Shown here: positions 8,223-16,310 of the stretch, in pieces
Layout: the number at the start of each line of letters is the position of its first letter
How positions within the stretch are numbered: the stretch's first letter is position 1
NCBI RefSeq assembly: GCF_014705615.1
Contig: NZ_JACXJA010000008.1
Location: forward strand, 62,001-126,000
DNA length: 64,000 nucleotides
DNA from: Paenibacillus oceani
GTDB lineage: Bacteria; Bacillota; Bacilli; Paenibacillales; NBRC-103111
Direction: 5' to 3'
Made by a program: the position numbers and the translations under genes
Notes under the pieces: model-generated
What the model saw: the letters and a program-made list of their open reading frames with translations, nothing else
Told to the model about the DNA's origin: nothing
Databases searched by the model: none

Positions 8223-8729
8223 ATGCGCCGTTCGAACGAGGAGGAAGCTCCGCCCGGACGCGCTCCGTTTGACTGGGACGATTTCCAGAACCGTTTTTTC
8301 GGCGAAGGCGGGTGGAAAGAAACGTGGAACGGCGCATCCGGGACGATTCCCTGGGTCGACCGGTACGTGAAAGGGATCCTGGCGGAAGCGGTGCCTGACT
8401 CCGCAGCGGCGAACTTCAAGCCCTCCGCCTCGCCTTCCAGGCAGACGGCTGTCGCTTGCAACGTATTCGAGACGCATCGCGCCGTCATCGTCAGAGTGAA
8501 GCTGTCCGGAGGCCCGGCTTCGCGGGACGTCCGGGTGTTCGGCACAGCTTACGAGCTCCGGCTGGCCGGGTTGCCCGGAGGAGAGGCAAGAACGATCAAG
8601 CTCCCCGTGCCGGTGAGGCTCGATGGGGCCAAGGCGATCTGCAAGGAACAGATCTTGGAGGTGACGCTTCCGAAAGAGTCGGAGTCGCCCGTCAGGGAGA
8701 TTCCGGTCCGGTTTATGGGCGACAGCTGA
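8223..8729 (+). CDS. Hsp20/alpha-crystallin-like protein (spore-coat CotM/CotP type?)
   Basis: 168 aa. The C-terminal 100 residues follow the small heat-shock fold: a strand that could match ADVYEVIVELPG (VFETHRAVIVRVKLSGG), then IKLPVPVRLDGAKAICKEQILEVTLPK, matching the LPxxVdxdxaxAxykdGvLeVxLPK end of Hsp20 domains. The N-terminal 70 residues are Pro/acidic and unstructured. Start 8223 is chosen over 8217 because GGAGGGG lies too close to 8217. Third gene of a spore-coat-like operon; relatives in Bacillus (CotM, CotP) are coat proteins. A terminator follows. Confidence 0.65.
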   Translation: MRRSNEEEAPPGRAPFDWDDFQNRFFGEGGWKETWNGASGTIPWVDRYVKGILAEAVPDSAAANFKPSASPSRQTAVACNVFETHRAVIVRVKLSGGPASRDVRVFGTAYELRLAGLPGGEARTIKLPVPVRLDGAKAICKEQILEVTLPKESESPVREIPVRFMGDS

Positions 8730-8783
8730 CCGAACAGCTGGAGATGGGGGGACGAAACTGAAACTGAACGGTCCATCCGCGAG

Positions 8784-8813
8784 CTGCCGGAATCCCCCCG
8801 GCAGTTTGTTTTT
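8784..8813 (+). terminator. Rho-independent terminator
   Basis: CTGCCGG/CCGGCAG stem with a C-rich loop followed by TTTGTTTTTG, directly downstream of the Hsp20-like gene. Confidence 0.85.
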
Positions 8814-8863
8814 GTTGGAGGACGGGGCTCTGTCCTGCTTCTAGCTGGGGGGAGGGAGGGAGG

Positions 8864-9060
8864 ACCCGAATAGGAGCGGTTTGCAGCTTTTATTTGGTCC
8901 GAAAACCGGCTTGGACGCGGCATAAGAGCGGTTTGAAGCTCTAATATCCCGCAAAAAAGGCGCAGACCCTTTCAGGTGGCAGAAATAAGGGGTACAAACC
9001 GCCTCTATTTATCACTTTCCTCCCAAGATGCCGAAAATAGGAGGTGCCAGAGACTCTTAT
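8864..9060 (+). repeat. 197-bp non-coding interspersed repeat, copy 1
   Basis: A 197-bp non-coding block that matches 56193-56390 along its whole length, with identical order of sub-blocks: CCGAATAGGAG, GCGGTTTGCAG, TTGTCCGAAA-like, GAGCGGTTTGAAGCTC, GCAGACC, GAAATAAGGGG, CAAACCGCC, ATGCCGAAAATAG and GCCAGAGACTCTTAT. Inside, GCGGTTTG occurs twice forward and once inverted (CAAACCGC), so the RNA could fold. No open frame is shared between the copies. The bases between this copy and the zinc-ribbon gene at 9208 show nothing else recognisable. Confidence 0.8.
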
Positions 9061-9207
9061 AGAGTTAGTAGCCTGTACGCATGACGTTTCCGTTCCGAAA
9101 GCGAAATTTGGGTTCGTCTGTTCCGGCTCCTGACGCGCATGCGACCGCCTTCTGCATACGATATCCCGAGGATGTTGAATCGGATCACGGAAGCGGAGGC
9201 GGGGGAC

Positions 9208-9426
9208 ATGGCGGAAGAGAAAGAGAGGGACCCGTGCGTCCGATGCGGACATCAGCCTGAGAAAGCCGACAAGTATTGCGTCCGCTGCGGCGCACCTTTG
9301 ATGAATCGCTGCACCAAAAAGAAAAGCCCTTTGCACAAGGGCTGCTCGAAGGTGAATCGCCAGGATGCGGCGTTTTGCTCAGATTGCGGATCGCCGACCG
9401 TATTTAGAGAATCGGGATTGCTGTAG
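9208..9426 (+). CDS. Zinc-ribbon protein with an inserted terminator hairpin
   Basis: 72 aa. A first treble-clef ribbon CVRCG...YCVRCG is intact. In the second, the N-terminal knuckle reads C35-T-K, then eight residues KKSPLHKG, then C46-S-K, with FCSDCG as the distal knuckle. Without the eight residues (24 bp, 9319-9342) it would be a normal CTKC-x10-CSDC ribbon. The inserted bases form the stem of a terminator that works for the opposite strand. GGAGG lies 8 nt before the ATG at 9208. Function unknown. Confidence 0.7.
   Translation: MAEEKERDPCVRCGHQPEKADKYCVRCGAPLMNRCTKKKSPLHKGCSKVNRQDAAFCSDCGSPTVFRESGLL
9316..9343 (-). terminator. Rho-independent terminator for the minus-strand spore operon, inside a plus-strand gene
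   Basis: On the minus strand: AGCCCTT-GTGCA-AAGGGCT perfect 7-bp stem followed by TTTCTTTTT. It follows the last gene of the 10487-9459 operon at about 115 bp distance. It lies wholly within the coding region of the plus-strand zinc-ribbon gene. Confidence 0.85.
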
Positions 9427-9458
9427 CCAAGCCGGCATTACCTTTCTGCGGTTCAGCC

Positions 9459-9773
9459 TTATTTGGCGACAAGGTCGGCTTGCCCGGCCGATTCGCGCAC
9501 GAGATCGGTAAACCAGCGGCGAATCGGCTCGGGAATTTCCTGGGCTTCTTCGCCGGACAACCAGTCCATAAAATCCGAGTCGTCCAGCGTCGAGCGGATT
9601 CCGGACAACCTGTTGTTATTTCCGGTTACGTCGCCGAATCCTTGGTTATGCTTTTTGTTGCTTTGAAAATGGGACGGAAAGTTATTGCCCATATTGACGC
9701 AGGATGCGCCTTCCACGCTGCCGATCTCGATATGCCCGATCACGAAGTTCGGGGAAAACAACGAAGCGGCCAT
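9459..9773 (-). CDS. GerPA/PF-like spore protein
   Basis: 104 aa. FVIGHIEIGSVEGASCVNMG followed by FPSHFQSNKKHNQGFG, GNNNRLSGIRSTLDDSDFMD: the same strand, Asn/Gly core and D-x-D-x-x-D order as the proteins at 7640 and 7918, with a longer acidic/amphipathic tail (IPEPIRRWFTDLVRES). GGGAGG lies 10 nt before the ATG. Last gene of the minus-strand set Hsp20-like, small protein, this gene. Confidence 0.7.
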   Translation of the reverse strand: MAASLFSPNFVIGHIEIGSVEGASCVNMGNNFPSHFQSNKKHNQGFGDVTGNNNRLSGIRSTLDDSDFMDWLSGEEAQEIPEPIRRWFTDLVRESAGQADLVAK

Positions 9774-9797
9774 GATCTCAAGCCTCCCATCGTCCTG

Positions 9798-9995
9798 TTA
9801 TGAGGATCGCTGCGGACGTTTCTTCTGAATATGTATGCCGCCATGCGCCTGATTGCGGGTTCCGTCAAACGAGCCCCTACTTTCGCTGACTTCCTCCCGG
9901 CTCGTTCTCCCGATAATGACATTGATTCCGGTATTAACCGACGAGCTGTCGGTCAACTCGTCGATCCGGATCGATTCGAATCGGATGCGTACCAT
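9798..9995 (-). CDS. Small GerP-family-like spore protein
   Basis: 65 aa. IRFESIRIDELTDSSSVNTG and INVIIG match the strand-turn-strand opening of GerPA/PD/PF proteins (hydrophobic strand, S-S-S-V, N-x-G). The C-terminal half is polar and basic (HIQKKRPQRSS). GGAGGGG lies 8 nt before the ATG. The gene sits 15 bp after the Hsp20-like gene and 24 bp before the gene at 9773, so all three are one operon. Confidence 0.68.
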   Translation of the reverse strand: MVRIRFESIRIDELTDSSSVNTGINVIIGRTSREEVSESRGSFDGTRNQAHGGIHIQKKRPQRSS

Positions 9996-10010
9996 TCGGT
10001 TTCCCCTCCC

Positions 10011-10487
10011 TTAATCCGAAGTATCGTTGCTCGGCTCGCTGTCTGAATCTGCAAGATCGGCCGGATCGATAGCGATATCGACCGGAGAATCGGTCTCGAG
10101 CTTCCGAAGAAATTCGACGGTCAGCAGTCCGTCGCGTATACGGGCTTTCATACCGGTTCCGGATATGCCGGGAGGAAGCTCGACCTTGCGGTGAAACGGC
10201 CCGAAAAACCGTTCGGCTACGATCAGCTCGTCTTCCTCCACCGGATACGGACAAGAAAGGTCTCCCCGGATATGGAGCGAGTTTTTGTGAAACGACAATT
10301 TGACGGCATCCGCCTTGCAGCCCGGAAGCTCGACGATGACGAAGAGCCGGTCCGCCGTCAGGTAGACGTCCGTGCGCGGTTGCTGCGTAGGAATCAGTCC
10401 GGATATATCTTGCCAAAATTGATCGCCCAACGTCCGGTCGGCTTGGGAACGAAGGTTTTTCCAAAATTGGCGGGGGATTTCGCTCAC
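10011..10487 (-). CDS. Hsp20/alpha-crystallin family protein (spore-coat type)
   Basis: 158 aa with a GTG start: AAAGGAGG lies 5 nt upstream of GTG 10487, whereas no such site precedes more distal in-frame starts. The alpha-crystallin domain is clear: TDVYLTADRLFVIVELPGCK, LHIRGDL, FGPFHRKVELPPGI, ARIRDGLLTVEFLRK. The tail is acidic (DPADLADSDSEPSND). It is the first gene of the minus-strand mirror of the plus-strand operon 7640-8729, which also combines two GerP-like proteins with an Hsp20-like protein. Probably a coat chaperone or structural protein. Confidence 0.82.
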   Translation of the reverse strand: MSEIPRQFWKNLRSQADRTLGDQFWQDISGLIPTQQPRTDVYLTADRLFVIVELPGCKADAVKLSFHKNSLHIRGDLSCPYPVEEDELIVAERFFGPFHRKVELPPGISGTGMKARIRDGLLTVEFLRKLETDSPVDIAIDPADLADSDSEPSNDTSD

Positions 10488-10621
10488 AGCAGCCTCCTTT
10501 CGGCATGGGCCGGTTCGTACTCTTTTATTATCGTATGAGCAAAGCGGCGATCCCATGACGTCGGAGAACGGTCTCGCCCTCGGTGCCGATTATCTTCGGC
10601 GGATTCCGTATGGTTTGGGGG

Positions 10622-10665
10622 GCAAAAAACAAAACCGGAAGCACGCAACGAGCGTCTCCCGGCTT
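10622..10665 (-). terminator. Rho-independent terminator
   Basis: Minus-strand stem from GCCGGGAGACGC to GCGTGCTTCCGG (imperfect) followed by TTTTGTTTTTTG, just after the small hypothetical gene at 10683. Confidence 0.8.
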
Positions 10666-10682
10666 TGTTCGAACGGTAGCGG

Positions 10683-10976
10683 TTATACGAGTTTCACCAA
10701 GTGCACGACCTGCGCGTCCGTCCATATCCGGATCACGTGGTTGACGGAATCGTACTGTACTTTACCTTCCCCGATCTCGATTGTAGGCTCGGCCCCGAGC
10801 CCGTAGAAAATATCGTCGGCCAGCGTACACATATATTCGATCTGCTCCTCGCGATCGAGTTCCTCCCAGTCCGCCCGCTCCATAGCAAACGATTCGTAGC
10901 AATTGTCAATTTGTCCGAGAGCATGTCCCATATCCCTTACGATATCGCGGTATTCGCGATTGAACCTGACGCCCAT
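10683..10976 (-). CDS. Conserved hypothetical protein
   Basis: 97 aa from ATG 10976 (a GTG at 11003 would add nine residues; neither start has a good ribosome site). Reads as a folded, acidic cytosolic protein: IRDMGHALGQIDNCYESF, then DREEQIEYMCTLADDIFYGLG and a C-terminal strand pair NHVIRIWTDAQVVHLVKLV. I do not recognise the family. It has its own terminator and stands alone between the spore cluster and the aminopeptidase. Confidence 0.7.
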   Translation of the reverse strand: MGVRFNREYRDIVRDMGHALGQIDNCYESFAMERADWEELDREEQIEYMCTLADDIFYGLGAEPTIEIGEGKVQYDSVNHVIRIWTDAQVVHLVKLV

Positions 10977-11152
10977 AAGCTGTTCACGACCTTTTGTTTT
11001 CACATTTAGCTATATCTTACCAGATGCGGCGTGGTGGAATCCAGCAGGCGACCGAACAAATTGATCGGCCGGATCGGTACAGTGGAACGGAGCCTTCCGA
11101 TTCTGTTAAAATTGGATCAATTGCAAGCGAATGAAGAAAGGATGGTTCCCGT

Positions 11153-12214
11153 ATGAAGGCTGAGGCCAAGCAGTTTTTGCTGGACTTGCTGTCGACTCCG
11201 TCCCCCTCCGGTCAGGAATGGGACATACAGCGGAAATGGATGGATTACGTAAGACCGTATGCGGAGGAAATCCGGACAGATATGGCGGGCAATGCGATTG
11301 CCGTTCTGAACCCGGAGGCGGAGTTCAAGGTGCTGATCGCCGGACACTGCGACGAGATCGGGCTGATCGTCAGCCGGATTGACGAGAAAGGGTTTATTTA
11401 CTTCGACGCCTTGGGAGGAATCAGCCCAAAGCTCGCGGTCGGCATGAAGGTGGATATATTGGGCTACGGAGGCCGGCTTACCGGGGTAATCGGGGCGAAC
11501 GCCCAGCATCATGGCGGGCTGAAGGAAGAATTTGAATTCTCCGATTTGTGCATCGACTGCGGAGCGGCGAGCAAGGAGGAGGTTGCCGGATTGGTGCAGG
11601 TGGGCGATCTGTGCGTGTACAAGCGGGAGCCGGAGCTGCTGCTTAACGACAGGCTGAGCGGGCGCGGACTCGATAACCGCACCGGGGCGTTTATCGCCGC
11701 AGAGACGCTTAGACGCGTTGCCGGGCGGGGGGCGAAAGTCGGCGTGTATGCGGCCAGCACGGTCAACGAGGAGACGAATATGGGAGGGGCGTATTTCGCC
11801 GGTGCCGGGGTTGCTCCGACGATGGCGATTGCGGTCGACGTTACGTTCGCAACCGATTACCCGGGAGCGACGTCCAAGCATGAGATCATCGAGCTGGACG
11901 GAGGGCCTGTGCTTGCCAAGGGAGCGCCGATCAACCGGAAAGTCAACCGGCTGCTCGAGCTTAGCGCGCAGCGGTTGGGCATGCGGCTGCAATACGAGCT
12001 GACACCTCGCAAAACCGGGACCGACGCAGATATGATTCGTACGACAGGCCGGGGCGTTCCGATCGCGCTCGTCTCGCTGCCGCTCCGTTATATGCACGCT
12101 CCTGTGGAAACAGCCAGTTTGCGGGACATCGAGCAAGAGATCGAGCTGCTGGTCGAGATGATCGTACATTTGTCCGGAAGCGAAAATTTGAACCCGATCC
12201 ACGACGAGCTGTAA
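11153..12214 (+). CDS. M42 family metallopeptidase (glutamyl/deblocking aminopeptidase type)
   Basis: 353 aa cytosolic di-zinc aminopeptidase of the FrvX/PepA-like M42 family. Ligand motifs in order: GHCDEIG (H65), GRGLDNRTGAF, VNEETNMGG, VDVTFATD and YMHAPVE near the C-terminus, all in the expected places. Length is typical. GAAAGGA precedes the ATG. Members remove N-terminal residues from peptides, often large oligomeric shells; specificity cannot be read from sequence. Monocistronic, with a terminator after it. Confidence 0.94.
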   Translation: MKAEAKQFLLDLLSTPSPSGQEWDIQRKWMDYVRPYAEEIRTDMAGNAIAVLNPEAEFKVLIAGHCDEIGLIVSRIDEKGFIYFDALGGISPKLAVGMKVDILGYGGRLTGVIGANAQHHGGLKEEFEFSDLCIDCGAASKEEVAGLVQVGDLCVYKREPELLLNDRLSGRGLDNRTGAFIAAETLRRVAGRGAKVGVYAASTVNEETNMGGAYFAGAGVAPTMAIAVDVTFATDYPGATSKHEIIELDGGPVLAKGAPINRKVNRLLELSAQRLGMRLQYELTPRKTGTDADMIRTTGRGVPIALVSLPLRYMHAPVETASLRDIEQEIELLVEMIVHLSGSENLNPIHDEL

Positions 12215-12220
12215 CACTGG

Positions 12221-12258
12221 AAGCCCCGTACTGCCTCAACAGGCATGCGGGGTTTTCT
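12221..12258 (+). terminator. Rho-independent terminator
   Basis: GCCCCG/CGGGG(T) outer stem with an inner TGCCT/AGGCA pairing, then TTTTCTC, after the M42 peptidase gene. Confidence 0.85.
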
Positions 12259-12615
12259 CGCAGATATAAGCAGGCGGCAGTCCGCGGGGGAAGAGGGAAC
12301 CGGAAACGAAGCAGATCGATCCGGCTGCTGCGACCCTTCTCCCATCAACACAAACCGATGAAATGAGGAAGGGAATAGTGCGTCATAATAAAGTTCGCCT
12401 GAGCCCTATTAAAGTCAACCGCGACCGATCAAACCCCAAATACCGCTTCTTTCCGTTGAAGCGTTCCTCTGTCTGGAATAGACCCCGCTTAAGAATTCAT
12501 TTAATGCCATTAATAAGTGAGGCGATGTTCTCCCAACAGATATCGCTGTTTCTCTTCGGCGGTAGGCTGGTTATAATCAAATTACAGAGAACGTTGCTGG
12601 ATAAGGAGGCGGCTT
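12259..12615 (+). promoter_or_regulatory. Intergenic region before metallophosphoesterase; palindrome and -10 box
   Basis: No convincing gene. It contains TTAATGCCATTAA (12501-12513), a near-perfect palindrome that matches two sites at 22159-22196, and a TATAAT box about 50 bp before the ATG with only a weak -35 (TTTCTC) 17 bp upstream. The palindrome is placed to control the phosphoesterase gene. Confidence 0.4.
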
Positions 12616-13668
12616 ATGGACAGACGGACATTTATCCGGAGGATGCTGGCAGCAGGCTTCCTGACGGCCGCCGCTGCGGGAGGCGCTTGGACATTCGGGC
12701 TGGACCCCGAGGGCAAGCCGGACTCAGGCGAACCTGCCGGACGCACCCGGCTCGGAGAGCAAGGTATCGTATGGGGCAATGAGGACGATCCGTCCGGTGC
12801 GCTGCTGTCATTTATGATATTGAGCGACTTGCATATCAATAGCGGCGTTTCGTATCCCAGCGACAATTTGCGCCGCGCGCTTGAAGATATGAAAGCTTTC
12901 GAATCGAAGATCGAGTCGATCGTACTGACCGGCGATATTACCGAATCGGCGACCGAAACCGACTATAAGGAGTACCGGAACGTGATGAGTCCGTACAAGC
13001 TCCCGCCGTTATACGCCAATATGGGCAATCATGACTATTACAACATCTGGATCGACGCCAACGGAGCGTGGAGCAAGGAAACGATGCCGAATGGCAAGTC
13101 CGATCGGCAGTCACGTATAATGTTCATGGAACAGTTCGGTCTGGATAAGCCGTATTCGGAAGCGGTGGTGAACGGTTACCGGCTGCTGCTGCTGTCCCAG
13201 GAAACCTACGTTCAGGAAAAACCGGACGTCGGGGAAGGCGCGTGGTATTCCGACGAGCAGCTGGCTTGGCTTCGGGAGCGGCTGGCGGCGCGGAGTGACA
13301 ACAAGCCGGTTTTTATTATGATTCATCAGCCGCTGCCCGCCGCCGGACGCAACGGAGGCAATCATTCTATGATCCGGGCGAACGAATTCCGGGATATTTT
13401 GCAACGACATTCCCCGGTTTTCGTGTTCTCCGGCCACACGCACCAGGATTTCCAGAACGGCAGGGAGCATTACGTAAAGGAGACGTTTCACTGGTTTCAG
13501 AATTCGTCCGTCGGACGGGTGTTGAACGCCGAGTTCAGGCCGTTCAGGGAGCAGGTGTCGCAAGGTTTATACGTGCAAGTTTTCGAAGATAAGGTCCGGC
13601 TGAGGGGAAGAGAGTTTATCGGGCGTTCTTGGATCGGAGAGGCAGACTGGACCGTTCCGCTGGCCTGA
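12616..13668 (+). CDS. Tat-exported calcineurin-like metallophosphoesterase
   Basis: 350 aa. The N-terminus MDRRTFIRRMLAAGFLTAAA is a twin-arginine signal (RRTFI, then a hydrophobic Ala-rich stretch), so a folded metal enzyme is exported. Five phosphoesterase motifs follow in order: SDLHIN, TGDITE, MGNHDYYN, MIHQPLP and FSGHTHQD, which bind two metals. The substrate could be a phosphodiester, a nucleotide or an envelope phosphate. AAGGAGG precedes the ATG. TatA is encoded at 6301. Confidence 0.92.
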   Translation: MDRRTFIRRMLAAGFLTAAAAGGAWTFGLDPEGKPDSGEPAGRTRLGEQGIVWGNEDDPSGALLSFMILSDLHINSGVSYPSDNLRRALEDMKAFESKIESIVLTGDITESATETDYKEYRNVMSPYKLPPLYANMGNHDYYNIWIDANGAWSKETMPNGKSDRQSRIMFMEQFGLDKPYSEAVVNGYRLLLLSQETYVQEKPDVGEGAWYSDEQLAWLRERLAARSDNKPVFIMIHQPLPAAGRNGGNHSMIRANEFRDILQRHSPVFVFSGHTHQDFQNGREHYVKETFHWFQNSSVGRVLNAEFRPFREQVSQGLYVQVFEDKVRLRGREFIGRSWIGEADWTVPLA

Positions 13669-13703
13669 CATCCCGTGCGCGGTTACCGCTGTTATGAACC
13701 TGA

Positions 13704-13973
13704 CTCCTGCTGCTTACGCAAAATATTGTGCCTGACGATAGCCTGGACGAAGCGAGAGACGAATATTTTGAGCAGAGTCCGGCAGCGGCGTTCTCCATCC
13801 TGGAGCGAGGCGACACCTTCCCGCTAGGGGAAGGGTACGTTCGATGGTTTACTTCGGAGCAGCTGCGAAGCGAGCTGGAGGATACTCCGTATCAGCTCGA
13901 ACGATACGAAAGCGACGAGCTTTATGACGGGGCCGGTTATATCCGGATTGCCGAGCTGTCCAGACTGGGGTAG
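13704..13973 (+). pseudogene. Possible C-terminal gene fragment or small hypothetical ORF
   Basis: The frame is open from 13704; the only start is GTG 13728 and has no ribosome site. The product would be about 81 aa, very acidic (ERGDTFPLGEGYVRWF, SELEDTPYQLERYESDELYDG). It looks like the end of a folded protein rather than a complete one, and I cannot name the family. It may be the remnant of a longer gene, or non-coding. Confidence 0.35.
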
Positions 13974-14030
13974 CTTGCCGGTGCGGGATTCCAGGCGAGG
14001 GCGGGCATTGTGAACCGGAGGGGGAAAGCC

Positions 14031-14489
14031 ATGAATAAAAGCGTGCCGGGTAAGATTGCTTTCCTGGCGGTAACTTTGATTGCACTGGCGTCCATATATT
14101 TGAATTTGCAGCTTTCCGACGAGTTGAAGGAGGAACGGCATCCGATTATACTTACCCATTTCGACCGGTATGATTTGGAGTTGTTTAACGATTTCGCCGA
14201 CCGGTTTCAGCAAGGAAAAGGGGGTTATGTTCTCTTGATCCCGCCGGTCGTGGACGGAGGTTACTGGATTCATGACGTACATTCACAAGGAAAAGAAATC
14301 AGATGGACGATCGACAACACCCGGGACGGAATGACCGACGAGGTCGACCGAGGGAAGCGGGAGTATGTCTGCCATGCGATCGAGCGGGCGGACGGCGGGA
14401 TGAGCTACACGTTCGCGCTGAGCCGGTGTAACGGTTATAATGAGGGGGAGAAGATCCCTGTAATTTCGTTTAATAAAGACAAACTTTAG
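14031..14489 (+). CDS. DUF4362-like membrane-anchored protein
   Basis: 152 aa. Residues 7-26 form one N-terminal hydrophobic anchor with no cysteine, so the protein is probably extracytoplasmic and anchored. The rest resembles DUF4362: DLELFNDFADRFQQGKGG, then GYWIHDVHSQGKEIRWTIDN and a CN-containing C-terminal strand. GGAGGGGG lies 5-7 nt before the ATG. Function is unknown for the family. The nearest downstream gene is a nitroreductase with no obvious link. Confidence 0.7.
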   Translation: MNKSVPGKIAFLAVTLIALASIYLNLQLSDELKEERHPIILTHFDRYDLELFNDFADRFQQGKGGYVLLIPPVVDGGYWIHDVHSQGKEIRWTIDNTRDGMTDEVDRGKREYVCHAIERADGGMSYTFALSRCNGYNEGEKIPVISFNKDKL

Positions 14490-14553
14490 TACGGGGCGGT
14501 TGCCCCGATTGTGCAAGCAAAGAAGGTCGATCGGCCGGAAACGAGGGATACGT

Positions 14554-15135
14554 ATGGATTTGTATGAAGCGATAAAAAGCCGGAGATCGATTGGCAGGGT
14601 CAAAGACGAGGCGATCAGCCGGGAAACGATCGAACTAATCTTGGAAGCGGGCAACTGGGCGCCGAGCCATCATTCGACGGAGCCTTGGCGTTTTTATGTG
14701 ATGAGAGGCGAAGGGCGGAACGTGCTGGCCAAAGCGTACGGCGATATCGCGGTCGAAACGGCGAAGCCGGGTCATGCGGCGGATGAAGCCGAGCTGCGGG
14801 CGAAGCAGGGGGCCAAAGCTTTCCGGGCGCCTGTCGTCATAGCCGTCGCCGCCTCGCCCTCCAAAGAACCCCAAGTGAACCGGAGCGAAGAATTCGCCGC
14901 CGTCCATGCTGCCGTGCAAAATATGCTGCTTGCCGCCCATGCTGCCGGTCTCGGCGCGATCTGGCGTTCCGGCGAGCCGATGTACCATCCGATCATGAAC
15001 CGGGCGTTCGGCTTGAACGAAGACGAGCAGTTAACCGCGCTGATCTATCTGGGCTATCCGGATATGCCGACTCCCGCCAAGTCGCGACGGCCGTTTCAAG
15101 AAAAGACGGTGTGGATCGATACGGCGGCCCGATAA
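14554..15135 (+). CDS. Nitroreductase family protein (YdjA-like)
   Basis: 193 aa FMN-dependent oxidoreductase. The FMN-binding start (AIKSRRSIGRVKDEAI), the APSHHSTEPWRFYVM loop and AAVQNMLLAAHAAGLGAIWRSG are the conserved elements of the small one-domain nitroreductases. Start 14554 is used because GAGGG lies 7-8 nt upstream. It likely reduces nitro-aromatics or quinones with NAD(P)H; the natural substrate is unknown. Confidence 0.93.
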   Translation: MDLYEAIKSRRSIGRVKDEAISRETIELILEAGNWAPSHHSTEPWRFYVMRGEGRNVLAKAYGDIAVETAKPGHAADEAELRAKQGAKAFRAPVVIAVAASPSKEPQVNRSEEFAAVHAAVQNMLLAAHAAGLGAIWRSGEPMYHPIMNRAFGLNEDEQLTALIYLGYPDMPTPAKSRRPFQEKTVWIDTAAR

Positions 15136-15160
15136 CTCGGAGAAGATAAGATGACGACGA

Positions 15161-15190
15161 AGCGGCACTTGCAGAGTGCCGCTATTTGTG
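15161..15190 (+). terminator. Rho-independent terminator
   Basis: Perfect 9-bp stem AGCGGCACT/AGTGCCGCT with a TGCAG loop, followed by ATTTGTGTG, after the nitroreductase gene. The T-run is short. Confidence 0.7.
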
Positions 15191-15266
15191 TGGAAAAGTA
15201 TCATGTTTTTTGTTGGCGCTTTCACTGTGAGGTATGAAGGTTGAAGATTGAAGGTTAAAGATTCCG

Positions 15267-16157
15267 TCACTTTAACCTTGCATTCATTTTCCGGTAGGCC
15301 TGCGGAGTCGTCCCGGTCCGTTTTTTGAACGTTTTGCAAAAGAATGAGGATGAGGCGAACCCAAGTTGTTCTGCGATGAGGGCGACAGGGAGTTTGGTAT
15401 GCGCGAGTTGCTTACGCGCCGCCTCGATCCGAATGTCCGCTAATTTCTCACTAAAGGTTTTCTTGTACATCCGTTGCAGGACTCGGTTCGTTTGACGAGT
15501 GCTGAGATGAAGCAGGCTGGATAAATGTTCAAGCGTCAAATGAGAGGAATAATGGTCGAAGTAATCGTCGATTAGCTGGCAGCGCGTATCGTTAATACTT
15601 GGGAAAGGAACCGGAACGGTTGCAGCACTGAAGCTGGTTAAGGCACGCATAAGCTCGACCAGGATCTCGCTGAAGCGGGCCTGCACGATGGTGTAGTAAT
15701 CGAGACGGCGCTCTTGCAATTCACGGGTGATCCGTTGAAACAATGGGAGCAGGCGCTCTTGATTCGGGATACGACGGAATTCCTTGGAAAGGAGAGCTGC
15801 CTTCATCGTCTCAGCCTCTTCAGGCGGGCCCTTGGAGTGCTCATCCACTTCGACATATTCGAAACGGAACGTGTATTTGCGCAACGGTGCGAAGCGATCC
15901 GACTGGAAGGCGTGGTACAGGCCGGACGGAATCAGGTAGGCCGTATGAGGGATAAGCGCTTCCTCCTCCTCCTGTCCGCTCAACGTTAACAGCCCGGAAC
16001 CCGATTCAACGAAGTGCAGTTCACTCATGGCATGATTGTGCTGGTTCTGCATCGCGGGCGAGCCGTCAGATAGGAACGTTCCATCCATATGTATGGCGAA
16101 CATCAAGCTCCCGATCCGGGTCTGGATTATAAAATTCGTAGCTGCGATGAATTCCAT
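15267..16157 (-). CDS. AraC family transcriptional regulator
   Basis: 296 aa from ATG 16157 (MEFIAATNF); GGGGGAGG is only 2-3 nt upstream, so an ATG at 16178 is possible but has no ribosome site. The N-terminal cupin domain has QNQHNHAMSELHFVESG, and the C-terminal double HTH ends AEQLGFASSSFFCKTFKKRT-type. Transcribed divergently from the cupin/ceramidase-like pair that begins at 16311, so it is probably their regulator. Confidence 0.9.
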   Translation of the reverse strand: MEFIAATNFIIQTRIGSLMFAIHMDGTFLSDGSPAMQNQHNHAMSELHFVESGSGLLTLSGQEEEEALIPHTAYLIPSGLYHAFQSDRFAPLRKYTFRFEYVEVDEHSKGPPEEAETMKAALLSKEFRRIPNQERLLPLFQRITRELQERRLDYYTIVQARFSEILVELMRALTSFSAATVPVPFPSINDTRCQLIDDYFDHYSSHLTLEHLSSLLHLSTRQTNRVLQRMYKKTFSEKLADIRIEAARKQLAHTKLPVALIAEQLGFASSSFFCKTFKKRTGTTPQAYRKMNARLK

Positions 16158-16310
16158 AACCTCCCCCCACTCTCCCATGTAAGTTGAAATAGCACGATTG
16201 TGACATGTTTCTGCAAAAGATGGCGCTTGGTCGGCTACTGCCTTCCCGCCCTTCAAGCTATACTCGGGGTGCAGCTAAAAAAATATTACTACAAACGGAG
16301 GAAACAAGCT

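Noticed and set aside
11117-12217. Minus-strand frame opposite the M42 peptidase
   Set aside because: Same length as the sense gene, low-complexity Arg/Gln/Leu translation typical of antisense of a G+C-rich gene.
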